Notes under the pieces: model-generated
The model's input: only the letters and a program-made list of their open reading frames with translations
What the model was told of the DNA's origin: nothing
Database searches by the model: none
Shown here: piece after piece, positions 8,910 through 17,794 of the stretch
Layout of the letters: every line of letters begins with the position of its first letter
Numbering within the stretch: position 1 is the stretch's first letter
Assembly (NCBI GenBank): GCA_026014545.1
Contig: JAOZIH010000004.1
Span: 1 to 64,000, forward strand
Source of the DNA: Candidatus Bathyarchaeota archaeon
GTDB taxonomy: Archaea > Thermoproteota > Bathyarchaeia > Bathyarchaeales > Bathycorpusculaceae
Direction: 5' to 3'
DNA: 64,000 nucleotides
Made by a program: the position numbers and the translations under genes

Positions 8910-10352
8910 CTAGTAGGATCTGGCAAAGTACACCATTTCAACAGCTTTTGCACCGCAATAAATGCAGTCGGTTATTGGCGGTTCCTTCTCAAAAGGTCTC
9001 AGCCTAATCGTGGCGCCTGTTTCTTCCTTAATCTTCTCCTCGCAGCGTGAGTGACCGCACCATGCTGCCTTGATGAAGCCGCCTTTTGCTTCAAGTGTCC
9101 ACTGGAATTCATTATAGCTGCTCACGGTGGTTATCTTTTCCGCTAGGGCTGCTTTGGCTTTGGCGTACAAGCTGTTTTGGATTTCCTCAAGAAGCTTTTC
9201 TATGGCGTGCACTGCATCATCCAGCTTGACCGCCGTTTTCTGGTAAGTGTCGCGTCTCGCCAAGGTCACTTGTTCTTGCTTAAGGTCTCTTGGTCCTATC
9301 TCTACACGGATAGGCACACCCTTCAGTTCCCACTCATTGAATTTCCAGCCAGGCGTGTATTCTTCCCTGTCGTCTAAAATGGTAGTTATGCCTTTCTCAA
9401 CAAGTTTCTCTCGAACTTCTTTGGCCTTAGCCATTATAGCGGCAGAGTCTGCGCCTTTGTAAGGTATCGGCACTATGACCACTTGTATTGGCGCAACTTT
9501 TGGCGGTATCACTAAGCCCTTGTCGTCGCCGTGAACCATGACAAGCGCGCCTATCAGCCGCGTGGATATGCCCCATGAGGTTTGCCAGACATAGTGCTCC
9601 TTCTCGTCTTCTCCTATATATTTTATGTCGAACACTTTGGCGAAGTTTTGGCCCAAATTATGCGATGTGCCCATCTGTAATGCTTTTCCATCAGGCATTA
9701 TAGCTTCCAGCGTAGTCGTATAAAGGGCGCCGGCGAACTTTTCATTATCGGTTTTAACGCCAACAAGCACCGGAATAGCCAAATAGCTTTCCATCAGATC
9801 CCTGTATTCATTCAGGATGTCCATTACTTCTTTATCAGAATCTTCCTTCGTTGCATGCGCCGTATGCCCCTCCTGCCACAGGAATTCTCGGGTTCTGAGG
9901 AAAGGCTTAGTTGCCTTGGTTTCCCATCTGACGATGTTGCACCATTGATTAAGTTTGATGGGAAGGTCCCGCCAACTTCTGATCCATTTCGCGTAAGTAG
10001 CGTAAATTATGGTTTCAGAAGTCGGCCTTACAGCGAGCTTCTCTTCCAGCGGCGAGTCTCCGCCTTGGGTTACCCAAGCAACTTCTGGAACAAAACCGGC
10101 GAAGTGCTCTGCTTCTTTCTTCAGAAAACTTTCAGGTATGAACATGGGAAAATAGACGTTCTTGTGGCCTGTTGCCTTGATTTTTTTATTAAAAATTTCC
10201 TGGATTTTCTCCCATATGGCGTAGGAAAGCTCGCGGAAAATCATGCAGCCCTTTATTGGGGCGTAATCTGCCAGTCCAGATTTTAAAACCACTTCTGTGT
10301 ACCATTCTGAGAAGTTCTCGTTTTTCTTTACGGTTACGCCTATGTCTGACAT
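8910..10352 (-). CDS. proS: Prolyl-tRNA synthetase, archaeal/eukaryotic type
   Basis: Class II synthetase of 480 residues that charges tRNA-Pro. It shows RPTSETIIYATYAKWIRSW (motif 1 and 2 area), the motif 2 run KATKPFLRTREFLWQEGHTA, and motif 3 near HVWQTSWGISTRLIGALVM-like sequence. The anticodon domain follows, and a C-terminal zinc-binding domain (CGHSRCEEKIKEETGATIR, then CIYCGA) ends in AVEMVYFARSY, the typical terminal tyrosine of archaeal-type ProRS. A GGGAG site precedes the ATG. It is transcribed divergently from the sugar-nucleotide operon. Confidence 0.97.
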   Translation of the reverse strand: MSDIGVTVKKNENFSEWYTEVVLKSGLADYAPIKGCMIFRELSYAIWEKIQEIFNKKIKATGHKNVYFPMFIPESFLKKEAEHFAGFVPEVAWVTQGGDSPLEEKLAVRPTSETIIYATYAKWIRSWRDLPIKLNQWCNIVRWETKATKPFLRTREFLWQEGHTAHATKEDSDKEVMDILNEYRDLMESYLAIPVLVGVKTDNEKFAGALYTTTLEAIMPDGKALQMGTSHNLGQNFAKVFDIKYIGEDEKEHYVWQTSWGISTRLIGALVMVHGDDKGLVIPPKVAPIQVVIVPIPYKGADSAAIMAKAKEVREKLVEKGITTILDDREEYTPGWKFNEWELKGVPIRVEIGPRDLKQEQVTLARRDTYQKTAVKLDDAVHAIEKLLEEIQNSLYAKAKAALAEKITTVSSYNEFQWTLEAKGGFIKAAWCGHSRCEEKIKEETGATIRLRPFEKEPPITDCIYCGAKAVEMVYFARSY

Positions 10353-10528
10353 GGTTTTTCTCCCTTTCTGTTTTGCCTCGGCTACATATAACCATAACGC
10401 AGCTTTTCAGACGAATCGGCAAGTTATGTTTAGCATGTAGAAATAATTTGTCGATGTTGAAATTGCGTATCTACATTGAAGGCAAAGTCTGCTTTGCAAT
10501 CTATGTCCGAGGCGCTTTTCCATAATTG

Positions 10529-10540
10529 TTTATATTTAAA
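10529..10540 (+). promoter_or_regulatory. TATA-like promoter of the sugar-nucleotide operon
   Basis: The run TTTATATTTAAA lies about 50 bp upstream of the proposed CTG start at 10580. A transcript starting 25 nt downstream would include the GGGTGA ribosome-binding site at 10568-10573. This spacing fits a leadered archaeal mRNA and supports the upstream start. It is a sequence match only. Confidence 0.6.
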
Positions 10541-10579
10541 ACATGCAGATAGTATTACTTCCTCATAGGGTGAAGTTAA

Positions 10580-11671
10580 CTGAAAGCTGTAATCCTTGCA
10601 GGCGGATTCGCCACTAGGCTGAGACCGCTGAGTTGCACAAGACCGAAAACCTTGTTTCCAATAGTTAACAAGCCGCTGCTTCAGTGGATTTTTGAGCGGC
10701 TTGCAAGAACCGACATTCGAGAGGTGATATTGGCGGTTAATTTGCAAACACAATTTTACATAAAAAAACAGCGAATCCCAAAAAATGGGTTGCGAATAAA
10801 ATATTCCATTGACCCACCTAAAATGCCGCTTGGAACCGCGGGGCCTATAAAGAAGGCGGAAAGGCTTCTCGGCGACGCAGAGCCTTTCCTAGTTTTAAAC
10901 GGCGATATATTCGCAGATGTTGATTACTCAGAAATAGTGAAGAAACATAGAGAAACAAATGCTTTAGCCACAATTGCGTTGTGTGAAGTGAAAGACCCAA
11001 GCAGATATGGGGTAGCCGAGATAACAAAGGATGGGCTTGTGAAAAGATTCATTGAAAAACCAGCAAAGGGCACGGCGCCAACCAACCTGATAAACGCTGG
11101 GATTTACGTGCTTAGCCCAAAGGTGCTTAGTTATATCCCTAAAGGGAGGTCGGTGTCGATGGAGCGGGAAATCTTTCCGAAACTGGTGGAAGAGAGCAAA
11201 CTTTATGGGCACGTCATAAAAGGGCTGTGGCAGGACATAGGGAAGCCAGAGGAATACCTGCAAGCAAACAAGATAATTCTTGATATGCTTATGAAAAAGC
11301 AGGAAGTTAAAGCGGCTGGCAGGTTTGAAGTTAGACAGCCCGTCGCGTTAGACAAGAATGTTGCTATCAACGAAAACTCTATCATAGGACCATACGCGAT
11401 ACTGGGAAAAAACGTGAAGGTGGGAAGAAACGTGCAAATAAGCAACTCGATAATTTTTCCAGACACGGAAATAGATGACTACGCTATGGTAAATGGCGCG
11501 GTTATAGGTGAAGCAGCCATAATAGGGAAAAAAGTCAAAATTAGCCAAGGCTGCATCATCGCCGACCAAGCAAAAATCAAAGATGGCGTCTCACTTGCAG
11601 ATGGAACAGCAGTTTGCCCAGCCAAAGAGGTCTCTGAAAACCATTTAAGAGCCGACCACATCATTTGGTAA
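10580..11671 (+). CDS. Sugar-1-phosphate nucleotidyltransferase with hexapeptide C-terminus; apparent CTG start
   Basis: This enzyme makes an NDP-sugar from a sugar-1-phosphate and NTP, in the GlmU / mannose-1-P guanylyltransferase group. The N-terminal signature KAVILAGGFATRLRPLS is encoded from 10583. The only codon available before it is CTG at 10580, because TAA stands immediately upstream. A GGGTGA site six nucleotides before CTG supports initiation there. The next ordinary start (TTG 10652) would delete the whole nucleotide-binding loop. The core continues with EKPAKGTAPTNLINAGIYV. After about residue 240 come left-handed beta-helix repeats (NSIIGPYAILGKNVKVGRNV and similar). It overlaps or abuts the mutase gene downstream. 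Confidence 0.88.
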   Translation: MKAVILAGGFATRLRPLSCTRPKTLFPIVNKPLLQWIFERLARTDIREVILAVNLQTQFYIKKQRIPKNGLRIKYSIDPPKMPLGTAGPIKKAERLLGDAEPFLVLNGDIFADVDYSEIVKKHRETNALATIALCEVKDPSRYGVAEITKDGLVKRFIEKPAKGTAPTNLINAGIYVLSPKVLSYIPKGRSVSMEREIFPKLVEESKLYGHVIKGLWQDIGKPEEYLQANKIILDMLMKKQEVKAAGRFEVRQPVALDKNVAINENSIIGPYAILGKNVKVGRNVQISNSIIFPDTEIDDYAMVNGAVIGEAAIIGKKVKISQGCIIADQAKIKDGVSLADGTAVCPAKEVSENHLRADHIIW

Positions 11672-11694
11672 AAGATAAGAGGAGCAGAGAACCA

Positions 11695-13062
11695 ATGGGG
11701 ACAAACAAGCTTTTCGGGACAAATGGCATCCGCGGATTAGTAAACAAAGAATTAACCGTAGAGATGGCGGTGAAAGTTGGCTCATCCATCGGAACCTTCT
11801 TCAAAAAGAAAAACTTGTTGCTCGGCCACGACGCCAGAACAAGCGGGCCGATGTTCGCAAAAGCAGTTGCGGCGGGCTTAATTGCTACGGGCTGCAACGT
11901 GTACTTCGCGGGGATGGCGCCGACTCCTGCACTACAGTATGCGATAAAGAATCATTGCATGGACGGCGGCGTGATAATAACTGCGTCGCATAATCCGCCG
12001 GAATATAATGGCATAAAAGTCATCTGGAACGATGGGATAGAAATCGCTCATGAACAGGAAAGTGAGATAGAAAAAATCTATTTTGAAGGCAAACAGGTAT
12101 CTGTGGAATGGAATAAACTAGGCACCAAGCATGAATTTTTAACAGTGAACGACGAATATGTCGAAGCGATAAAAAAACACGTTGATGTTTCCGAGATAGC
12201 AGGAAAAAAGTTTCAGGTTGTTGTGGATCCAGCAAACAGCGTAGGCAGCCTCACAGCTCCGCGCCTTCTACGCGAATTGAACTGCAAGGTTCTCACCATC
12301 AACGCGAACATTGATGGAACATTTCCTGGGCGAATGCCTGAGCCGCGTCCAGAAAATCTAACAGAGCTGGCTACAGTTGTGAAGGCTATGGGCGCAGATT
12401 TAGGCGTAGCATTCGACGGTGATGCGGACCGAGCCATATTTGTAGATGAAAAAGGAGAAATTCACTGGGGCGACAAAACCTTCGCGTTAATTGAAAAAGA
12501 ATTTCTAATTGAAAACCCAAATGAGAAGATAGTCACGCCCGTCAGCTCCTCAACACTTGTGAAAGATATTGCCGACGCATATAAGGGCGAAATCGTCTGG
12601 ACCAAGGTTGGAAGCGTAACTGTTTCTCAAACAATGAAGGCGGTGAAGGCCAAGCTAGGTGGAGAAGAAAATGGCGGAGTCTTTTATGGTCCACATCAGG
12701 CCGTGCGCGACGGCGCCATGACAACAGCGCTAATTTTGGAGATAATGGCTAAAACTGGCAAGAAGCTTTCACAGCTTATCGCGGAGCAGCCTCAATATTT
12801 CATTGAAAAAGGCAAAATCGAGTGCCCAGAAGACAAAAAAGACAAGGTGCTTCAAAAACTGCGTGATCAGGTGCAAGGTTTGAACATAAGCACCATTGAC
12901 GGCGTAAAGATATGGTTTGAAGATAAAAGCTCCATTCTGATAAGGCCCAGCGGAACCGAGCCAATTTATAGGTTGTACGCAGAGGCAAAAAGCCGGGAAA
13001 AAGCGCGGAAGCTGGTTGAAGAGTACAGTTTGAAACTTGCGAAAATCCTCAAAACCCTTTAA
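11695..13062 (+). CDS. glmM: Phosphoglucosamine/phosphohexo-mutase
   Basis: Alpha-D-phosphohexomutase of about 455 residues that interconverts hexose (or hexosamine) 6- and 1-phosphates. The phosphoserine loop is IITASHNPPEYNGIK, the metal loop is AFDGDADRAIFVDEKG, the sugar-binding loop contains GGEENGGVF, and the C-terminal phosphate site is IRPSGTEPIYRLYAE. All four standard loops are intact. I chose ATG 11695, preceded by GAGGAG; an upstream GTG would overlap the previous gene by 7 bp. Archaeal homologues are usually called GlmM, and the preceding nucleotidyltransferase makes a UDP- or GDP-sugar route likely. Confidence 0.92.
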   Translation: MGTNKLFGTNGIRGLVNKELTVEMAVKVGSSIGTFFKKKNLLLGHDARTSGPMFAKAVAAGLIATGCNVYFAGMAPTPALQYAIKNHCMDGGVIITASHNPPEYNGIKVIWNDGIEIAHEQESEIEKIYFEGKQVSVEWNKLGTKHEFLTVNDEYVEAIKKHVDVSEIAGKKFQVVVDPANSVGSLTAPRLLRELNCKVLTINANIDGTFPGRMPEPRPENLTELATVVKAMGADLGVAFDGDADRAIFVDEKGEIHWGDKTFALIEKEFLIENPNEKIVTPVSSSTLVKDIADAYKGEIVWTKVGSVTVSQTMKAVKAKLGGEENGGVFYGPHQAVRDGAMTTALILEIMAKTGKKLSQLIAEQPQYFIEKGKIECPEDKKDKVLQKLRDQVQGLNISTIDGVKIWFEDKSSILIRPSGTEPIYRLYAEAKSREKARKLVEEYSLKLAKILKTL

Positions 13063-13089
13063 ACAAATAAACTTGGAGAACATTTGCCA

Positions 13090-14439
13090 ATGCCTACAGT
13101 TCTACGCGTGAAACCTGAAGAAATAGCTACAGCTGAAAAGCGTCAAGCATATACAGTAAGCGTAGTAGGTTGCAGGCAAATAGGCGTTCTTTATGCGGTT
13201 GCCTTCGCAGAGGCAGGCTACAAAGTCTTATGCACAGATATAGACCAAAGCTTAGTTAGAAACATAGCAAAGGGAAAAGCACCCTATGTTGCTCGCGAAG
13301 CAGAAATCAAATTGAAGCGCTTTGCAAAGACAGGGCAACTAAACGCTGCAAGCGATTTGAAAAGCGCAGTGTCGCAGAGTGACATAATACTCATATCAAC
13401 GCCAGTAAAGTTTGATGATAAGAAAAGAGCGGATTACTCAGATATAGAGAAGATCTGCAAACAAATTGGCGCTGCACTTCGCAGGGACACCCTTGTCATT
13501 TATGCGGGCATAACAGGCTTTGGTGCTACAGAAGGAGTTATTAAAGAACTTTTGGAAAACACATCAGGGTTCAAAGTTGGCGATTCCTTTGGTTTTGCCT
13601 ACAACCCCATGTATATTCCAAACAGTCAAAGGCTTGCCACAATCAGAGACCAAGAATTAAAGATAGCTGCCGCAGACAAGACCAGCTTAGATTCCGCTAC
13701 AAAAATCCTAGGAACCATAACGGAAAAACCTATACGAAGAATACTTGACATAAAGACCGCTGAAGCTGCTGCACTTTTTTCCATTGTAAAAATGGATGCA
13801 CGTACAGCGTTAGCCAACGAATTAGCTATTTTCTGTGAAAACGCAGGCATAGATTACATTGAAACATTAAAAATCGTGGACTTGCAGTATACGGACATCG
13901 CACCAACAATTGCTGAGGAAAACTGCCGCGATGGAGCCTACCTTTTGCTTGAAAGCGCCGATAATCTAACCGTCAAGCTTTGGTTGCCTGCGCGTGCTAG
14001 ACAAATAAATGAGCAGATGACTGTGCATGCAGTCAATTTAGCGCAAGATGCTCTACGAAGCTGCGGGAAAACCTTGAGAAGAGCCCGTATTGCCTTGTTG
14101 GGCAATGTCCAGCCTCAGACAGCAGCAGAAACACTTCTGCAGATGCTAGAGAAGAAAGGTGCAAAGCTGAATCTCTATGATCCGGCATTTTCGATAAATG
14201 AACAGGCGAGTATGGCGCGTGCGCTTAAAAAAAGTTTGAATGAAGCAGTGGAAGGCGCAGACTGCATAATGATAATCAGCCCGTTGGATGTGCTTACACG
14301 TCTAAATCTCAAAAAGTTATATGGAGTAATGAAAGCGCCTGCGGCTTTTGTTGATTTAACAGGCATGGTTGAACCGCAAAAAGTTGAAAAAGAAGGATTC
14401 ATATATCGTGGAATAGGCCGAGGAGTAGGAAATAGATGA
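13090..14439 (+). CDS. UDP/GDP-sugar dehydrogenase-like protein, probably degenerate active site
   Basis: A 449-residue protein with the three-part layout of nucleotide-sugar 6-dehydrogenases. A Rossmann strand-loop (VSVVGCRQIGVLYAVAFAEA) opens it. A central helical region contains ALANELAIFCENAGID, and a C-terminal UDP-binding domain shows RIALLGNVQPQTAAET and LYDPAF. The dinucleotide loop is GCRQIG, not GLGYVG. The usual catalytic Cys segment (G-x-C-x-P-K-D) aligns with EENCRDGAYLLL, and the usual conserved lysine of the EAAK segment is alanine (TAEAAALFSIVK). I infer altered or lost oxidase chemistry. It is cotranscribed with the Gfo/Idh gene by an ATGA overlap. Confidence 0.75.
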   Translation: MPTVLRVKPEEIATAEKRQAYTVSVVGCRQIGVLYAVAFAEAGYKVLCTDIDQSLVRNIAKGKAPYVAREAEIKLKRFAKTGQLNAASDLKSAVSQSDIILISTPVKFDDKKRADYSDIEKICKQIGAALRRDTLVIYAGITGFGATEGVIKELLENTSGFKVGDSFGFAYNPMYIPNSQRLATIRDQELKIAAADKTSLDSATKILGTITEKPIRRILDIKTAEAAALFSIVKMDARTALANELAIFCENAGIDYIETLKIVDLQYTDIAPTIAEENCRDGAYLLLESADNLTVKLWLPARARQINEQMTVHAVNLAQDALRSCGKTLRRARIALLGNVQPQTAAETLLQMLEKKGAKLNLYDPAFSINEQASMARALKKSLNEAVEGADCIMIISPLDVLTRLNLKKLYGVMKAPAAFVDLTGMVEPQKVEKEGFIYRGIGRGVGNR

Positions 14440-15392
14440 AAAAGCTAGGCGTAGCAGTAATAGGCGTGGGCGGCTGGGGAAAAAACCATGCACGCGCCTA
14501 CAAAGAACTCGATTCCACTGAGCTTGTGGCTGTTTGCGACGTAAACGCGGAAAGAGCGAAAAGCATAGCCAAACAGTTTGGTGTTAAAGCGTACACAAAT
14601 AGCGCGAGGATGCTGAAAAACCCTGAGATTGAAGCCGTAAGCGTATGTACATGGTCAACCATCCTCGCTAAGGAAGCTTTAAAGGCACTTAACGCGGGGA
14701 AACATGTTTTAGTTGAAAAGCCAATGGCGGCCAACACGAAGCAAGCGAAAGTGCTTCTGGAAACAGCCGAGAAAAATGGCTTGCACTTGACAGTTGGCTT
14801 CCTAATGCGGTTCATCCCCGGGCTGCAGCATATCCGAAGAGCGGTGGAAAAGAAGGAAATCGGCGAGCTTGTGTGCGCTACTGCAAAGCGGTTTTCGCAG
14901 TGGCCTGAAAGAATAGGAGACGTGGGTGTAGTCAAAGACACCGCAATTCATGACATAGATGTCATGCGTTACATCTTCAACGAGGAACCCATCATGGTTT
15001 ACGCAAAAACGGGGAACATGCGGCATAGAAAGTTTGAGGATTACGCGCAGATAATGCTTACTTACAAGGATGGGAAAAGCGCTTTCATCGAATCCAACTG
15101 GCTAACGCCCTACAAAACGCGTTTGCTTACAGTTACGGGCAGCAATGCCATAATGCGGCTGGATTACATGACGCAAGAACTGTGGATTGAAGATCAAAAG
15201 GAAACCTTGCAGCCGAGATACGCTTGGCAAGAGCCTTTAAAACTTGAACTCCAGCACTTCGCAGAATGCATACTAGAAAAGAAGAAGCCGCTGATAACAG
15301 GCGTTGATGGCTTAAAAGCACTGGAGATTGCGGAAGCAGCCTTGCGCTCATCAGCAAAGAACAAAGCAATAAAATTGGGTGCAAGCGCTTAA
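14436..15392 (+). CDS. Gfo/Idh/MocA-family NAD(P)-dependent oxidoreductase
   Basis: A 318-residue oxidoreductase with an N-terminal Rossmann domain (AVIGVGGWGKNHARAYKEL), the EKPMAANTKQAK motif carrying the catalytic lysine, and a C-terminal substrate domain with DTAIHDIDVMRYIF in the usual catalytic-histidine region. Archaeal relatives include UDP-GlcNAc 3-dehydrogenase of glycan pathways. The ATG overlaps the previous stop (ATGA), and a nucleotidyltransferase and mutase lie upstream, so a sugar-nucleotide modification step for glycoprotein or S-layer glycans is the best inference. Substrate is unproven. Confidence 0.88.
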   Translation: MKKLGVAVIGVGGWGKNHARAYKELDSTELVAVCDVNAERAKSIAKQFGVKAYTNSARMLKNPEIEAVSVCTWSTILAKEALKALNAGKHVLVEKPMAANTKQAKVLLETAEKNGLHLTVGFLMRFIPGLQHIRRAVEKKEIGELVCATAKRFSQWPERIGDVGVVKDTAIHDIDVMRYIFNEEPIMVYAKTGNMRHRKFEDYAQIMLTYKDGKSAFIESNWLTPYKTRLLTVTGSNAIMRLDYMTQELWIEDQKETLQPRYAWQEPLKLELQHFAECILEKKKPLITGVDGLKALEIAEAALRSSAKNKAIKLGASA

Positions 15393-15661
15393 CGCTTTAA
15401 GCTGAAGGGCTTACCCTCAAAAACTATTTTTTCAGGTATTTTTTCTCGCCATTTTTTCAAAAACGGCAAATCCTCAGCTTCTTTTCGCAACTCATCAGGC
15501 AGCATCTCTGGGATTTCATCACGTATCGGATACCATCGCAGGCATTTAGGGCAGACAATTAAGCCCTCGGTTATCTCGTCTTTTTCTTCGAAAACATGGA
15601 GCTCAAGTGGATGATACTTGTCTATAGGACAAGCCAATATCTCCATCAACTTCCGTTTCAT
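15389..15661 (-). CDS. Trm112-family zinc protein
   Basis: A 90-residue Trm112/UPF0434-type protein. It shows LACPIDKYHPLELHVFEE near the N-terminus and LIVCPKCLRWYPIRDEIPEML in the middle. These give the C-P-x-D and C-P-x-C pattern of the family. Trm112 proteins are activator subunits for methyltransferases acting on tRNA, rRNA and release factors; partners are not encoded next door. Its stop shares the TTAA tetranucleotide with the convergent oxidoreductase gene. Confidence 0.85.
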   Translation of the reverse strand: MKRKLMEILACPIDKYHPLELHVFEEKDEITEGLIVCPKCLRWYPIRDEIPEMLPDELRKEAEDLPFLKKWREKIPEKIVFEGKPFSLKR

Positions 15662-15807
15662 TCTACATCACACTCAAACAGATGAGAGAAACTATTATTA
15701 AGATTATCGAAATTGAACCTTGCTCGCAAACACTATAGCTCGCATATAACCACAAGTTTTTTCTTACAAGCGCTCCACTACATGAAGCATAAAAGGAGAC
15801 GAACAAA

Positions 15808-17343
15808 ATGTCCTCTGACGTGCATTCAGCCTATAAGAAGCTAGTCGAGTTAACCAAAGACCTAATTATCCTACAGTCTGCCGAGGCCATAATTCACTGG
15901 GACATGGAAACCATGATGCCGCCAAGGGGCATCGAGCAGCGTAGCCAGCAGCTTGCTCTTTTGAGCCGCCTCAGTCACAAGATGAGCACTTCACCAGAAA
16001 TCGGAAGTCTCTTAAACGAGATACTTAACAGCCCGCAGTATGAAACTTTAACAGAGGTAGAAAAGCGCAATGTGTATCTTATCAAGAAAAATTATGACGA
16101 ACAAACTCAGCTGCCGGAAAAGCTTGTTGCCGAAATCGCTAGGCAGCAAGCATTAACCGTGAATACTTGGAAGAAAGCAAAGGCTGCAAAAAGCTTCAGT
16201 ATGCTTCAGCCTGAGTTGGAGAAACTCGTGGAGCTTAACCGGGAAAAAGCCGAAATCCTCATGAGAGTCAAGGCGGTGGCTACACCCTATGATGCGCTCA
16301 TAGACATTTTCGAGCCGAAAATGACCGCCGCGGCAATCGCGCCAATTTTTGAGCAGCTCCAAAATGGGTTAGTCACATTGCTTAGGAAAATCCAGAATGC
16401 GCCGAACCAGCCAAACACGGCGATACTTAAGTGTAGCGTTCCAGTTGAAACGCAGCGCCAAATTGCAAAGGCCCTCGCTGAGACAATGGGCTACGATGTT
16501 AGCTCGCCTACCGCGGCTGGACGAATCGATGAAACTGAGCATCCGTTCACAACAGGATATTACGATGACGTGAGAATTACAACGCATTATTACCCAGAAG
16601 AATTCGCCTCCTCAATCTTTTCAGTGCTCCACGAAACGGGCCACGCGTTATATGAGCAAGGGCTTCCGCGGGAGTGGAAGTATCAGCCCGTCGGCGCAAG
16701 CTGCTCCTACGGCATACATGAATCGCAATCGCGTTTTGTAGAAAACATTATTGGGCGTTCTAGAGAATTCTGGAGCAGTTTCCTTCCTAAACTGAAAGCG
16801 ATTGCCGGCGTAAGCTTGGCGCATCTTGAATTGGATTCGTTTGTGAGTGCTATAAATGAGGTTAAGCCCTCAAAGATCCGTGTGGAAGCTGATGAAGTAA
16901 CTTATTGCCTTCACATAGTAATCCGATTCCAGATTGAAAGAGACCTATTCGGAAACAAAATTGAAGTTAACCAGCTGCCAGAGATATGGAATCAGAAGTA
17001 TGAGGAGCTTTTGGGCTTGAAAATTGAGAATGACGCTGAAGGGGTAATGCAGGATACGCATTGGGCAAGCGGCTATTATGGCTATTTCCCAAGCTACGCC
17101 TTAGGCAACATCTACAGCGGGCAACTGCTCTCCGCTTTGGCAAAGGACATAGGCGACTGGCAAAGTCAACTTGCAGAGGGCAACACGAAAAATATTATGG
17201 AGTGGCTAGCCAAAAATGTGCACGCATACGGAGCCCTGTATGACCCAAATGACTTGATAACTAAAATAACTGGAAGGAAACTAGACGCCGGCCCCTACTT
17301 GCAGTACCTGCAAGAAAAGTATAGCACGCTCTATGGATTCTGA
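15808..17343 (+). CDS. Metallocarboxypeptidase, M32 (Taq) family
   Basis: A 511-residue zinc carboxypeptidase. The active site HETGHALYEQG is the HExxH motif, followed by the M32-specific GIHESQSRFVENIIGRS segment, which carries the third ligand region. HIVIRFQIERDLF and YGYFPSYALGNIYSGQL are further family signatures. The length matches Thermus and Pyrococcus enzymes (about 500 residues). It is cytosolic, with no signal peptide, so peptide turnover is likely. An AAAAGGAGAC site precedes the ATG. The 3' end overlaps the small membrane-protein gene by 13 bp. Confidence 0.95.
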   Translation: MSSDVHSAYKKLVELTKDLIILQSAEAIIHWDMETMMPPRGIEQRSQQLALLSRLSHKMSTSPEIGSLLNEILNSPQYETLTEVEKRNVYLIKKNYDEQTQLPEKLVAEIARQQALTVNTWKKAKAAKSFSMLQPELEKLVELNREKAEILMRVKAVATPYDALIDIFEPKMTAAAIAPIFEQLQNGLVTLLRKIQNAPNQPNTAILKCSVPVETQRQIAKALAETMGYDVSSPTAAGRIDETEHPFTTGYYDDVRITTHYYPEEFASSIFSVLHETGHALYEQGLPREWKYQPVGASCSYGIHESQSRFVENIIGRSREFWSSFLPKLKAIAGVSLAHLELDSFVSAINEVKPSKIRVEADEVTYCLHIVIRFQIERDLFGNKIEVNQLPEIWNQKYEELLGLKIENDAEGVMQDTHWASGYYGYFPSYALGNIYSGQLLSALAKDIGDWQSQLAEGNTKNIMEWLAKNVHAYGALYDPNDLITKITGRKLDAGPYLQYLQEKYSTLYGF

Positions 17344-17522
17344 GCAGCGCTTTTTTTCTTTAATTCCTTATAAATGTATAAGAGAAGAAAGGCAAGTGAG
17401 CCTCCAAGAAAGATAAACACACCCGCCCATCCGACAAGTGCGTCATAGAAATTGGCGCCGTAAAGAAAGAGCGCAAAACCGAGCAGTATTAAGCCGAAGC
17501 ATATCAAATTAAGCTTAACCAT
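17331..17522 (-). CDS. Small two-helix membrane protein
   Basis: A 63-residue hypothetical protein with two hydrophobic helices (LNLICFGLILLGFALFLYGA and GWAGVFIFLGGSLAFLLLYI) and a lysine-rich cytosolic tail. ATG 17522 is chosen because GGGTG lies five nucleotides upstream; a longer form to 17552 is possible. No family is recognised. It converges with the M32 peptidase gene and overlaps its end. Confidence 0.6.
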   Translation of the reverse strand: MVKLNLICFGLILLGFALFLYGANFYDALVGWAGVFIFLGGSLAFLLLYIYKELKKKSAAQNP

Positions 17523-17750
17523 CTGGGCACCCTTATTTTTGATGTTACACACAATACACGCAGAAATATAGATTTACCGATTATCTAAAGAGGACTGTTA
17601 ACTTCTACTGCCCCAAGACGAGCACACAGCATTTTAGCGTACAACCGCAACATGGCTTAACAAGCTTTCGAAAACCAAAATTATGCGCAACCGACAAAAT
17701 CTTGAAGAAACAGCTGCGCCTTCAATAAAACAATCAATTTGCTCCGACAC

Positions 17751-17760
17751 TCTTATATAC
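17751..17760 (+). promoter_or_regulatory. TATA box of the fae-hps gene
   Basis: TCTTATATAC lies about 36-44 bp before the ATG at 17795. Transcription 25 nt downstream would leave a short leader containing the GAGGCGAC ribosome-binding site at 17782-17789. This is the only clear promoter in the roughly 240 bp gene-free stretch upstream, which otherwise holds nothing I recognise. Confidence 0.65.
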
Positions 17761-17794
17761 AAGATGCTTCATACAGAGCGCAGAGGCGACATAA

